Source: Streptomyces sp. CG4
GTDB taxonomy: Bacteria; Actinomycetota; Actinomycetes; Streptomycetales; Streptomycetaceae
Reading direction: 5' to 3'
Assembly: GCF_041080655.1 (NCBI RefSeq)
Contig: NZ_CP163525.1
Coordinates: forward strand, 4,464,001 to 4,528,000
Length of the DNA: 64,000 nt
This document shows positions 6,368 through 13,308 of the stretch, one piece after another. The position numbers and the translations under genes were made by a program. The notes below the pieces were generated by a model. That model had not been told where the DNA came from and did no database searches. It was given only the letters and a program-made list of their open reading frames with translations. Positions within the stretch are counted from its first letter, which is position 1; each line of letters opens with the position of its first letter.

Positions 6368-8988
6368 CAGGAGCCTCCCAGGCTCTGCTCGGACGCTTCG
6401 GCACCCACCGGCCGGCCCGCGAACGGCAGCGACACCACCATCGTGAGGCCGCCGCCGGGAGTGTCCTCGGGGCCGAGGGTGCCGTTCATGGCCTCGGTCA
6501 GGCCGCGCGCGAGGGCGAGGCCGAGGCCGAGGCCCGCGGTGTTGTCGGTGTCGCCGAGCCGCTGGAACGGCTCGAAGAGACGGTCGCGGCCGTCGACGGG
6601 CAGTCCGGGCCCCCGGTCCACCACCCGCACCTCCACCCGCCCGGCCAGGGCGCTGGCGGTGACCAGCACCTGCTTCCCCGGCGGGGTGTGCCGGGCGGCG
6701 TTGCCGACCAGGTTGGCGATCACCCGCTCCAGCAGCGGCGGGTCGGCCAGCACCTCGGGGATGCCCTCCATGTCCGTCACCCGTACGTCCGGCACATCGG
6801 CCAGCGCCATGGGCAGCACCTCCTCCAGGGTGGTGGCCCGCAGGTTCAGGGTGAGGGCGCCGGCCTCCAGCCGGCTGAGGTCGAGGAGGTTCTCCACCAG
6901 GCGGTTCAGCTTGGCCATGGACTCGTCGGCGGTGGCGAGGAGTTCGTCGCGGTCCTCCACGGTGAAGGCGACGTCGCGGCTGCGCAGCGAGGTGACGGCG
7001 GCCCAGCCGGCGGCCAGCGGGGTGCGCAGGTCGTGGCCGACGGCCCGCAGCAGGGCGGTGCGCAGCCGGTCGGCGGCCTTCACGGGCTCCACCTCGGCCG
7101 CCGCCTCGGCCAGCCGGGCCCGCTCCACCGCCGAGCCGACGTGCGCCGCGAAGGCGGCGAGGACCCGCCGCTCGGAGGAGGAGAGGGTACGGCCGCGCAG
7201 CACGAGCCAGGCGCCGGGGCCCGCCGGGACGGCCGTCGCCCCGGCCGAAGCGGAAGGGGACCCGGTCACGCGGGACCCGGCCGCATCCGGCCCGGACGCG
7301 CGGGACCCCACCACCTGGAACCCGGTCGCATCCGGCCCGCACGCGTGGGACCCGAGCACGTGGGACCCGGCCGCATCGGGCGGTTCGTCCACCAGGTCCG
7401 CCGACTCCATGCCGAAGGTCTCGCGGGTCCGCTCCAGCAGGGCCGGGATGGTCGCCTCGCCGCGCACGATGCTGCCGGCCAGGGACGACATGGTCTCCGC
7501 CTCGGCGGTGGCCCGCGCGGAGCGGCGGGACAGCCGCAGGGAGCGGTCGACGACCGCGGCCACGGTGGCCGCGACGACCGCGAACACCGTGAGCGCCACC
7601 AGGGCGTTGGGATCGTTCAGCGTGAAGGCGCCGATGGGCGGGATGAACCAGTAGTTGAGCAGCAGGGACGCCGTCACCGACGCGATCACCGCGGAGGCGA
7701 CCCCGCCTATGCAGGCCACGCCCACCACGGCCAGCAGGAACAGCAGGGCCTCGCTGGTCAGGTTCAGCGTGCCGCGCAGCTGGGCGAGGACGGCGGTGAG
7801 GAGCACGGGCAGCACCAGTCCGGCCACCGGTCCGGCGATCAGCCGGGCCGTCGACAGCGTGCGCCGCCGCGACGGCAGGAGGGTGCCGCGCCCGGCCCGC
7901 TCATGGGTGACCCGGTGCACGTCGATGTCGCCGGACAGCTCGGTGACCGTCTCCCCGGTTCCGGGCCCGGTCAGAAACCGCGCCAGCCGCCCCCGCCGGC
8001 TGGTCCCCAGCACCAGCTGGGTGGCGTTCTCGGCGCGCGCGAACTCCACCAGCGCGGTGGCGACGTCGTCGCCGACGACCGAGTGGTAGCTGCCGCCCAG
8101 GTCCTCCACGAGCCGGCGCTGCCGGGCCAGCGAGGCGTGCGAGACACCGGCGGCGAGGCCGTCGCTGCGGGCCACGTGCACGGCGAGCAGATCGCCGCCG
8201 GCGGACCGGTCGGCGATGCGGGCGGCCCGCCGTACCAGCGTGTCGCCCTCGGGCCCGCCGGTCAGCGCGACGACGACCCGTTCCCGGGTCTCCCACACCC
8301 GCCCGATCCCGTGCTGCGACCGGTACTCCTGCAGCGCCTCGTCGACCCGGTCGGCCACCCACAGCAGCGCCAGCTGGCGCAGGGCGGTGAGATTGCCGGG
8401 CCGGAAGTAGTTGGCGAGCGCGGCGTCGATCTTCTCGGGGGCGTAGATGTTCCCGTGCGCCATGCGCCGGCGCAGCCCCTCGGGGGGCATGTCCACCAGC
8501 TCGATCTGCCAGGCCCGCCGTACCACCTCGTCCGGCACGGTCTCGTGCTGCGGCACCCCCGTGATCTTCTCGACGACGTCGTTGAGGGACTCCAGGTGCT
8601 GGATGTTCAGCGCGGTGATCACGTCGATGCCCGCGTCGAGCAGGGCCTCGACGTCCTGCCAGCGCTTGGCGTTGCGGCCGCCGCCGGGCACGTTGCTGTG
8701 GGCGATCTCGTCGACGATCGCCACCTGCGGCCGGCGGTCCAGGACCGCGGCCAGGTCCATCTCCTGGAACTGTCCCCCGCGGTAGCTGCAGCTCGCCCGG
8801 GGGACGGTGGCCAGGCCGTCGAGCATCGCCTCCGTGTGCGGGCGGCCGTGGCACTCCGCGAACCCGATCACCACATCCGCCCCGCGGGCGGCACGGCGCC
8901 TCCCCTCGTCGAGCATCCGGTAGGTCTTGCCGACCCCCGGAGCCGCGCCGAGGTAGACCTTCAGTCGTCCGGGCCGTACGTCACTCAT
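6367..8988 (-). CDS. kdpD: KdpD, K+-responsive sensor histidine kinase
   Basis: An 873-residue sensor kinase that controls kdp expression through KdpE. The N-terminus has the KdpD Walker A (GAAPGVGKT, residues 14-22), followed by a universal-stress-like domain to ~370. A DUF4118 four-helix membrane module comes next (~390-490), then a GAF-like segment, the HisKA box GHDLRTPLAA with His near 652, and an ATPase domain with GLGLGLA at the C-terminus. The ATG at 8988 is the start that gives the family N-terminus. Residues 537-581 are an unusual 15-residue repeat, listed separately. The response regulator kdpE is not in the window and probably lies left of it. Confidence 0.97.
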   Translation of the reverse strand: MSDVRPGRLKVYLGAAPGVGKTYRMLDEGRRRAARGADVVIGFAECHGRPHTEAMLDGLATVPRASCSYRGGQFQEMDLAAVLDRRPQVAIVDEIAHSNVPGGGRNAKRWQDVEALLDAGIDVITALNIQHLESLNDVVEKITGVPQHETVPDEVVRRAWQIELVDMPPEGLRRRMAHGNIYAPEKIDAALANYFRPGNLTALRQLALLWVADRVDEALQEYRSQHGIGRVWETRERVVVALTGGPEGDTLVRRAARIADRSAGGDLLAVHVARSDGLAAGVSHASLARQRRLVEDLGGSYHSVVGDDVATALVEFARAENATQLVLGTSRRGRLARFLTGPGTGETVTELSGDIDVHRVTHERAGRGTLLPSRRRTLSTARLIAGPVAGLVLPVLLTAVLAQLRGTLNLTSEALLFLLAVVGVACIGGVASAVIASVTASLLLNYWFIPPIGAFTLNDPNALVALTVFAVVAATVAAVVDRSLRLSRRSARATAEAETMSSLAGSIVRGEATIPALLERTRETFGMESADLVDEPPDAAGSHVLGSHACGPDATGFQVVGSRASGPDAAGSRVTGSPSASAGATAVPAGPGAWLVLRGRTLSSSERRVLAAFAAHVGSAVERARLAEAAAEVEPVKAADRLRTALLRAVGHDLRTPLAAGWAAVTSLRSRDVAFTVEDRDELLATADESMAKLNRLVENLLDLSRLEAGALTLNLRATTLEEVLPMALADVPDVRVTDMEGIPEVLADPPLLERVIANLVGNAARHTPPGKQVLVTASALAGRVEVRVVDRGPGLPVDGRDRLFEPFQRLGDTDNTAGLGLGLALARGLTEAMNGTLGPEDTPGGGLTMVVSLPFAGRPVGAEASEQSLGGS
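7246..7380 (-). repeat. Three degenerate 45-bp repeats inside kdpD
   Basis: KdpD residues 537-581 read as three 15-residue units of pattern PDAxGxxVxGSxAxG (PDAAGSHVLGSHACG, PDATGFQVVGSRASG, PDAAGSRVTGSPSAS). In the DNA, GGGACCCGG and GCATCCGGCCC recur. The array sits in the GAF-like region between the membrane module and the HisKA domain and keeps the frame. Such a segment is not expected in the family and may be a strain-variable linker. Confidence 0.85.
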
Positions 8989-9083
8989 CGCCGCCGACGC
9001 ACTCCGCTCACTGATCCAACTCCCCTTCGCAGCACGGTTTCTCCTCTTAAGGAAGCCGCTTCGCGAAGCGGGCGGCGCGGTTG

Positions 9084-9132
9084 TTAGCGGTTCCTTGGCG
9101 TCGGTCCCGGGGACCTTGACACTGTCTTGACG
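9084..9132. promoter_or_regulatory. Paired 11-bp repeats between kdpD and the antiporter gene
   Basis: The distal pair is TTGACA (9116) and TTGACG (9127), 11 bp apart. Exactly 32 bp nearer kdpD is a degenerate pair, TTAGCG (9084) and TTGGCG (9095), also 11 bp apart. The proximal edge is 96 bp before the kdpD start, and the array also lies about 95 bp before the antiporter start, so it could act on either divergent gene. Orientation relative to kdpD is the same as at the kdp operon. Confidence 0.5.
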
Positions 9133-9226
9133 TGACCTGGGCCGATAGGGTGAGCACAGGTGTGCCGGGAAGTCTGGTCGGCCGGGAAGCCGAGGCGGCT
9201 CCCCGTGGGAGCCCCAGGGGGACGGC

Positions 9227-10801
9227 ATGCGCAGCGTCGGTACGGTTCTCGGCCTCGTGGTCCTCGCCACGGTGGTGGCCACCTTCGCGCGCCGCTGGCG
9301 CATCCCCGCCCCCTCCCTGCTGGTGGTCGCCGGCCTCGCGGTGGCCCTGCTGCCGGGCACCCCGCAGATCCAGATCAGCCCGCAGATCATCGGCCTCGTC
9401 GTCCTCCCGCCCCTGCTGTACGCGAGCGCCGAGGACATGCCCTGGCGGGAGCTGGCCGCGGTGTGGAAACCGGTCGGGATCCTCGCCATAGGCCTGGTAC
9501 TGGCCTCCGCCGCCGCCGTGGCCGCGGTGGCCGTCTGGGTCACCCCGCTGTCCTGGCAGATGGCATTCGTGCTGGGCGCGGTCCTGGCCAGCACCGACCC
9601 GGTGGCCGTGACCGCGCTCGGCCGCCGCCTCGCCCTGCCCCCACGGGTCCAGGTGCTGGTCCAGGCGGAGAGCCTGTTCAACGACGCGACCTCCCTGGTG
9701 CTGGTCCGGGTGGCGGCGGGCATCGCCATCGCCTCGGCCGCGGCGGACTGGGGCTCGGCGAGCGGCGAGTTCTTCCTGCTCGCGGGCGGCGGCACGGTGA
9801 TCGGAACGGCCGTGGCCGCGGTGATCACCCTGATCCGCCGCCGCACCGAGGACCCGGTCCTGGAGACGGTGATCGCCCTGGTCACCCCGTACGCCGCCTA
9901 TCTCCTGGCGGAGGCCGCCCACACCTCGGGCGTGACGTCCTGCGTGGTCGCCGGGGTCGTCCTGGGCGGCCGGGGCGACCGCCTGACCAACGCCCGCATA
10001 CGACTCCAGCTGCACGCGGTGTACGGCACGGTGGTGTTCCTGCTGGAGAGCGTGGTCTTCAGCCTGATCGGGCTGGCCCTCCCCGCCCAGGTGAGGGCCC
10101 TGGCGGACGGCGACCGCGCGTGGCCGCTGTACGCCCTGGCGGTCGCCGCCACACTCGTGGCCGTACGCATGCTGTGGCTGGCGCCGCTGTCGGCGGTCGT
10201 GCAGCGCAAGGGCGGGATCGGCCGGCTGAACTGGCGAGTGCCGATGGTGCTGACCTGGGCGGGCACCCGCGGCGTGATGCCGCTGGCCGCCGCGCTGTCC
10301 ATCCCGGAGATCGCGAAGAACGGCAGCCCGCTCGTCGACCGCCCGCTCGTCCTGGTCCTGACCACGTCGGTCGTGGTGGTCACCCTGGTCGTCCAGGGCT
10401 TCACCCTGGCCCCCGTCGTCCGCGCCTCCGGCATCGCCCTGGAGCCCGCGCACACCGCCCGCGAGGAGGCCCAGGCCCGCTCCCGCCTCGCCCACGCCGG
10501 CCTGGCCCGGCTGGAGGAACTGGCGGAACTGGAGGTCGTACCCGACGTCGTCCTGGACCGGCTGCGCCGCGGCCTGACCGCCCGCCTCGACGACGCCCGC
10601 GACCGCCTCGCCGACAACGGCACCGACAGCACGGGCAGGGAGTCCGCCGACCGCGTCTACCGCCAGCTCCGCCGCGACCTGATAGCCGTCGAGACCGGCG
10701 AACTGCAGCGCCTCTACGACGCCCACACCATCAGCGACACGACCCGCCGGCGCCTGCAGCGGGCGCTGGACCTGGAGGAGGCACGGCTGTCGGACGCGTG
10801 A
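9227..10801 (+). CDS. CPA1-type Na+(K+)/H+ antiporter
   Basis: A 524-residue cation/proton antiporter. About twelve membrane helices span residues 1-410, with the conserved motifs ASTDPVAV (~125) and ESLFNDATSL (~148) carrying the Asp residues used for cation exchange, and GTRGVMPLA later. The C-terminal ~110 residues are a charged cytosolic tail predicted to be helical. The ATG has a GGGGG ribosome-binding site. It is divergent from kdpD and shares its regulatory region, so a role in monovalent-cation balance fits. Whether Na+ or K+ is exported cannot be told from sequence. Confidence 0.92.
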   Translation: MRSVGTVLGLVVLATVVATFARRWRIPAPSLLVVAGLAVALLPGTPQIQISPQIIGLVVLPPLLYASAEDMPWRELAAVWKPVGILAIGLVLASAAAVAAVAVWVTPLSWQMAFVLGAVLASTDPVAVTALGRRLALPPRVQVLVQAESLFNDATSLVLVRVAAGIAIASAAADWGSASGEFFLLAGGGTVIGTAVAAVITLIRRRTEDPVLETVIALVTPYAAYLLAEAAHTSGVTSCVVAGVVLGGRGDRLTNARIRLQLHAVYGTVVFLLESVVFSLIGLALPAQVRALADGDRAWPLYALAVAATLVAVRMLWLAPLSAVVQRKGGIGRLNWRVPMVLTWAGTRGVMPLAAALSIPEIAKNGSPLVDRPLVLVLTTSVVVVTLVVQGFTLAPVVRASGIALEPAHTAREEAQARSRLAHAGLARLEELAELEVVPDVVLDRLRRGLTARLDDARDRLADNGTDSTGRESADRVYRQLRRDLIAVETGELQRLYDAHTISDTTRRRLQRALDLEEARLSDA

Positions 10802-10843
10802 CCCGTCCAGGTCCAAGCAGAGTTGGCGATTCCAGCGGAGCGC

Positions 10844-11122
10844 TCAGCCGAGGCGGTCGACGGCGTCCTTGGCCTCTTTCAGGTCGGCGCCCGTGATGTC
10901 CCGGTACACCTTGATCGCGTGGATCTTCTTCCCCTCGCGCAGGAGCGCGGCCACCTCGTCCATGCGCGGGTACTCCTCACGGAGGTCCAGGTGCTCCATG
11001 ATCAGGTCGAGCTTGCGCTCGACGCGCGCGAGGCGCCGGTCGCTCCGTGCGAGCCGGCTCTCGAAGCCGATGACGCCGCCGAGCACGGCCAGGGCGAGCG
11101 CGAGAAAACCCACATTGTCCAT
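10844..11122 (-). CDS. Small protein with L7/L12 C-terminal-like domain
   Basis: A 92-residue protein. It has an N-terminal hydrophobic helix (residues ~4-20), a charged helical linker, and a C-terminal segment IHAIKVYRDITGADLKEAKD that closely resembles the C-terminal domain of ribosomal protein bL12. It is not the ribosomal protein itself, since the N-terminal dimerisation domain is missing and replaced by a membrane anchor. Function unknown; it could contact translation GTPases at the membrane. It stands alone, convergent with the antiporter gene. Confidence 0.8.
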   Translation of the reverse strand: MDNVGFLALALAVLGGVIGFESRLARSDRRLARVERKLDLIMEHLDLREEYPRMDEVAALLREGKKIHAIKVYRDITGADLKEAKDAVDRLG

Positions 11123-11188
11123 CCGGTGATCCTAAAGGCGCCCGCGCATCCACCTGACGTGGACATGCGTGTGCCCGCGTCAAGCGCG

Positions 11189-11965
11189 TCAGGCGCTCAG
11201 CCGGTCGTGGGTCACCGGGCTGCCCGCCGCATGGTGGAGGTACTCGCGGACCAGGCGGAAGCCGGCCTGCCAGGCCAGGAGGCGGCTGGGGCGGTTGTGG
11301 ACGGAGCAGTTCCAGCTGGGGGTGTGGCCGCGGGCCGCGATGTCCGCGCACAGGGCGGTGACGCAGGCCAGGGCGAGGCGGTGGCGGCGGCGGTCGGGGA
11401 CGGTGTAGACGGCGACGTCCTCGTAGCCGGTGCCGCGGAAGTAGGTGCAGGCCACCGCCTGGATGCGGCCGGCCCGGTCCACGGCCGCCCAGGCGTGGCC
11501 GGAGGAGGCGAGGGCGAGCGGGCCGCCCCAGCTGGCCGAGAGCCAGGACGCGTCGGGGCCGAGGGCGTGCACGGCGTCGGTGTCCGCCGGTTCCAGGTGC
11601 CGTACCGTCACCCCGTGCGGGACGGCGGCGGGCTGCGGGGCGGCCTGGAGCGTCCAGACCATGCGCTCCCACGGGACGAGCCGGTCGAAGGCGGCGCCGA
11701 GGGCCGGCAGGAACCGTGCCGGGGCCTCGAAGCGGTTGCCGGCCAGCGGGGCGAGCAGGCCGGGCGTGAGGTCGGCCGGGCTGCCGCGCAGCACGGCATG
11801 GCCGGCGCAGGAGACGGCGATCGTACGCGGCTGGACCGGGCGGTCGGCCCACCAGCGGCCGACACCCGTGGCCAGTGCGTGTTCACCGATCGTGGCAGGA
11901 CCGGGCGCGCCCGTGGGGAACCAGTCGGCGAGCGCCCGTGCGTCCAGCGGCGAGATCTCGATCAT
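11189..11965 (-). CDS. GNAT-family acetyltransferase
   Basis: A 258-residue protein whose C-terminal half has the GNAT pattern: a strand ending in IQAVACTYFRGTGYEDVAVYTV, then a basic loop and helix (RRRHRLALACVTALCADIAARG) in the acetyl-CoA position, then CSVHNRPSRLLAWQAGFRLVREY. The N-terminal ~120 residues are less conserved. The ATG at 11965 is preceded by GCAGAGG. The substrate is unknown. The next gene upstream is the bL37-like peptide gene, 16 bases away. Confidence 0.85.
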   Translation of the reverse strand: MIEISPLDARALADWFPTGAPGPATIGEHALATGVGRWWADRPVQPRTIAVSCAGHAVLRGSPADLTPGLLAPLAGNRFEAPARFLPALGAAFDRLVPWERMVWTLQAAPQPAAVPHGVTVRHLEPADTDAVHALGPDASWLSASWGGPLALASSGHAWAAVDRAGRIQAVACTYFRGTGYEDVAVYTVPDRRRHRLALACVTALCADIAARGHTPSWNCSVHNRPSRLLAWQAGFRLVREYLHHAAGSPVTHDRLSA

Positions 11966-11981
11966 CAGTGCCTCTGCTTCG

Positions 11982-12059
11982 TCAGCCCTGGCCGGACTTG
12001 CTGCCGTGGTTGGCCTTCTTCTTGCGGCGGTCCCTCTTCTTGCGGGCGCGCTTGGACAT
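11982..12059 (-). CDS. 25-residue bL37-like ribosomal protein
   Basis: A 25-codon ATG frame with AGGAG 9 bases upstream. The product begins MSKRARKKRDRRKKKANHG and is almost entirely basic. It matches the pattern of bL37, the tiny actinobacterial large-subunit protein found in mycobacterial ribosome structures (recalled pattern MAKRGRKKRDR...KANHGKRP). The length is right, and the RKKRDR and KANHG blocks line up. It lies between a GNAT gene and an SDR gene on the same strand. The call is a memory-based match to a very short protein, so moderate certainty. Confidence 0.75.
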   Translation of the reverse strand: MSKRARKKRDRRKKKANHGSKSGQG

Positions 12060-12090
12060 GTACGTCAACTCCTCGGAACGGGAAGGTTCT

Positions 12091-12918
12091 TCAAGCGGTG
12101 CGGCCGACCAGCAGGTCCGCCAGCTTGGTCAGGCGCCGGACCGTGCGGTCCTCGGTCGCCGCCGGGGCCGGGTCGACCCGCTCCTCGCGGTCGTAGTAGG
12201 CGCCGTTGACGATCTCGACGGCCGGGTCGCACAGCCGGACCACGTGCGCGGCGCCCTCGACGGGCGAGACGCCCTGGTGGGCGTAGAGGGGGAGCAGGGC
12301 CGTGTCGCAGACGCCCGGGTGGACGGAGACCGCGGTGACGCGCGGGTCGGCCGCGAACACCGTGAGCGCGAGCTGCGACTGGGCGTAGGCGGCGAGACGC
12401 GAGTAGCGGCGGGCGCGGTTCGGGTCGGCCCAGCTGATGGAGGCCGTGCGGTGCAGCGAGGAGGAGACGTTGACGATCCGGCCGACGCGGCCGCCGGGGT
12501 CGCTGGTGAGCGCCGGCTCCAGCAGGCAGGTCAGCAGGTAGTGGGCGAGGAAGTTGACCTGGAAGGCGATCTCGTTGCCGTCGGCGGTCACGGTGTGCCG
12601 CTCGGGCGCCGCCATGCCGGCGTTGTTGACGAGGACGTCCAGGTGCGGGTGCTCGGCGACCACCGCGCTGGCGAACTGCTCGACTTCCTCCAGGCGGGTG
12701 AAGTCGGCGGCGTAGAACGCGAGTTGGTCCTCGCGGACGCCGGCGGTGGCGACCAGGCGGTCGGCGGCGGCGCGGGCCTCCTCGGCGGTACGGCCGTGCA
12801 GCAGCACGGTGGTGCCGCGCTCGGCGAGCTGTCGTGCGGTCTCGTAGCCGATGCCGGAGGTGGCGCCGGTGACCAGGACGGTACGGCCAGAAAGGGAGGA
12901 AAGCGTGGAGTTGGACAT
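12091..12918 (-). CDS. Short-chain dehydrogenase/reductase with altered active site
   Basis: A 275-residue Rossmann-fold SDR. It shows TGATSGIG at residues 17-24, NNAG at 98-101 and the catalytic serine region NVSSS at 150-154. The usual YxxxK is YAQSQ at 178-182, so the catalytic lysine is glutamine; the codon is CAG. The ATG at 12918 gives a standard N-terminus, and the upstream in-frame extension is proline-rich and not SDR-like. The substrate is unknown. It could be a weak enzyme or an NAD(P)-binding regulator. Confidence 0.9.
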   Translation of the reverse strand: MSNSTLSSLSGRTVLVTGATSGIGYETARQLAERGTTVLLHGRTAEEARAAADRLVATAGVREDQLAFYAADFTRLEEVEQFASAVVAEHPHLDVLVNNAGMAAPERHTVTADGNEIAFQVNFLAHYLLTCLLEPALTSDPGGRVGRIVNVSSSLHRTASISWADPNRARRYSRLAAYAQSQLALTVFAADPRVTAVSVHPGVCDTALLPLYAHQGVSPVEGAAHVVRLCDPAVEIVNGAYYDREERVDPAPAATEDRTVRRLTKLADLLVGRTA

Positions 12919-13121
12919 GATCCGATCCGGGGTCGCGGCACGCCGAGGCGGCCCCGTCTCAGGGGGCGGGCGTGCGGTGGTGAAGGTGGGGAAAGGAGGG
13001 CGAGGGGCGCCGGAGCCGATCACGGCGCCCCTCGTGTCACGGAAAGCGGCGTCGGCGGGACGCGGCGCCGCAACGGCATGCGTCGACGGAACGCGGTGCC
13101 GGGCGGCGCGGGCGCTTCCGG

Positions 13122-13202
13122 TCAGCGTGGCTCACGACGCGACGGCCGAGCGGGACTCGGCGGCCGGTCGAGCAGGAGCCAGGCGCTGTTCACATCGTCC
13201 AT
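13122..13202 (-). CDS. Possible 26-aa small protein
   Basis: An ATG frame beginning MDDVNSAWLLLDRP and ending RREPR, starting 44 bp from the repeat array at 13246-13283 in the same orientation as other genes near such arrays. The ribosome-binding site is weak (GGGACGG) and no family is recognised. It is listed only because the regulatory repeats would otherwise be 328 bp from the nearest leftward gene. Confidence 0.2.
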   Translation of the reverse strand: MDDVNSAWLLLDRPPSPARPSRREPR

Positions 13203-13245
13203 GGAAGCCGTCCCGCAGCCGCCGGGCAAGGCGGAACGCCGGTCT

Positions 13246-13283
13246 CTGACGGGGTTCTGACGTGCGCATACGGGGCCTTGACG
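13246..13283. promoter_or_regulatory. Four phased TTGACG-like half-sites
   Basis: Half-sites CTGACG (13246), CTGACG (13257), CATACG (13267) and TTGACG (13278) lie on the + strand. Spacings are 11, 10 and 11 bp, and the first and last are 32 bp apart. The elements are those of the kdp operator but packed more tightly. The target is unclear: the SDR gene (328 bp away), the small frame at 13122-13202, or none. Confidence 0.4.
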
Positions 13284-13308
13284 GGGGAGCCGGAAGGGCG
13301 GACGCGGC

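Larger units (their letters stand above)
12919..13308. other. Non-coding stretch between SDR and second kdpB
   Basis: About 390 bp without a well-supported gene. It contains four TTGACG-like half-sites at 13246-13283 and one possible 26-codon leftward frame at 13122-13202. Nothing else recognisable was seen. Confidence 0.6.

Noticed and set aside
9113..9150. Reading TTGACA...TAGGGT as a sigma-70 promoter for the antiporter
   Set aside because: Spacing from either TTGAC element to TAGGGT (24 or 13 bp) does not fit a standard promoter; the 11-bp phasing fits an operator better.
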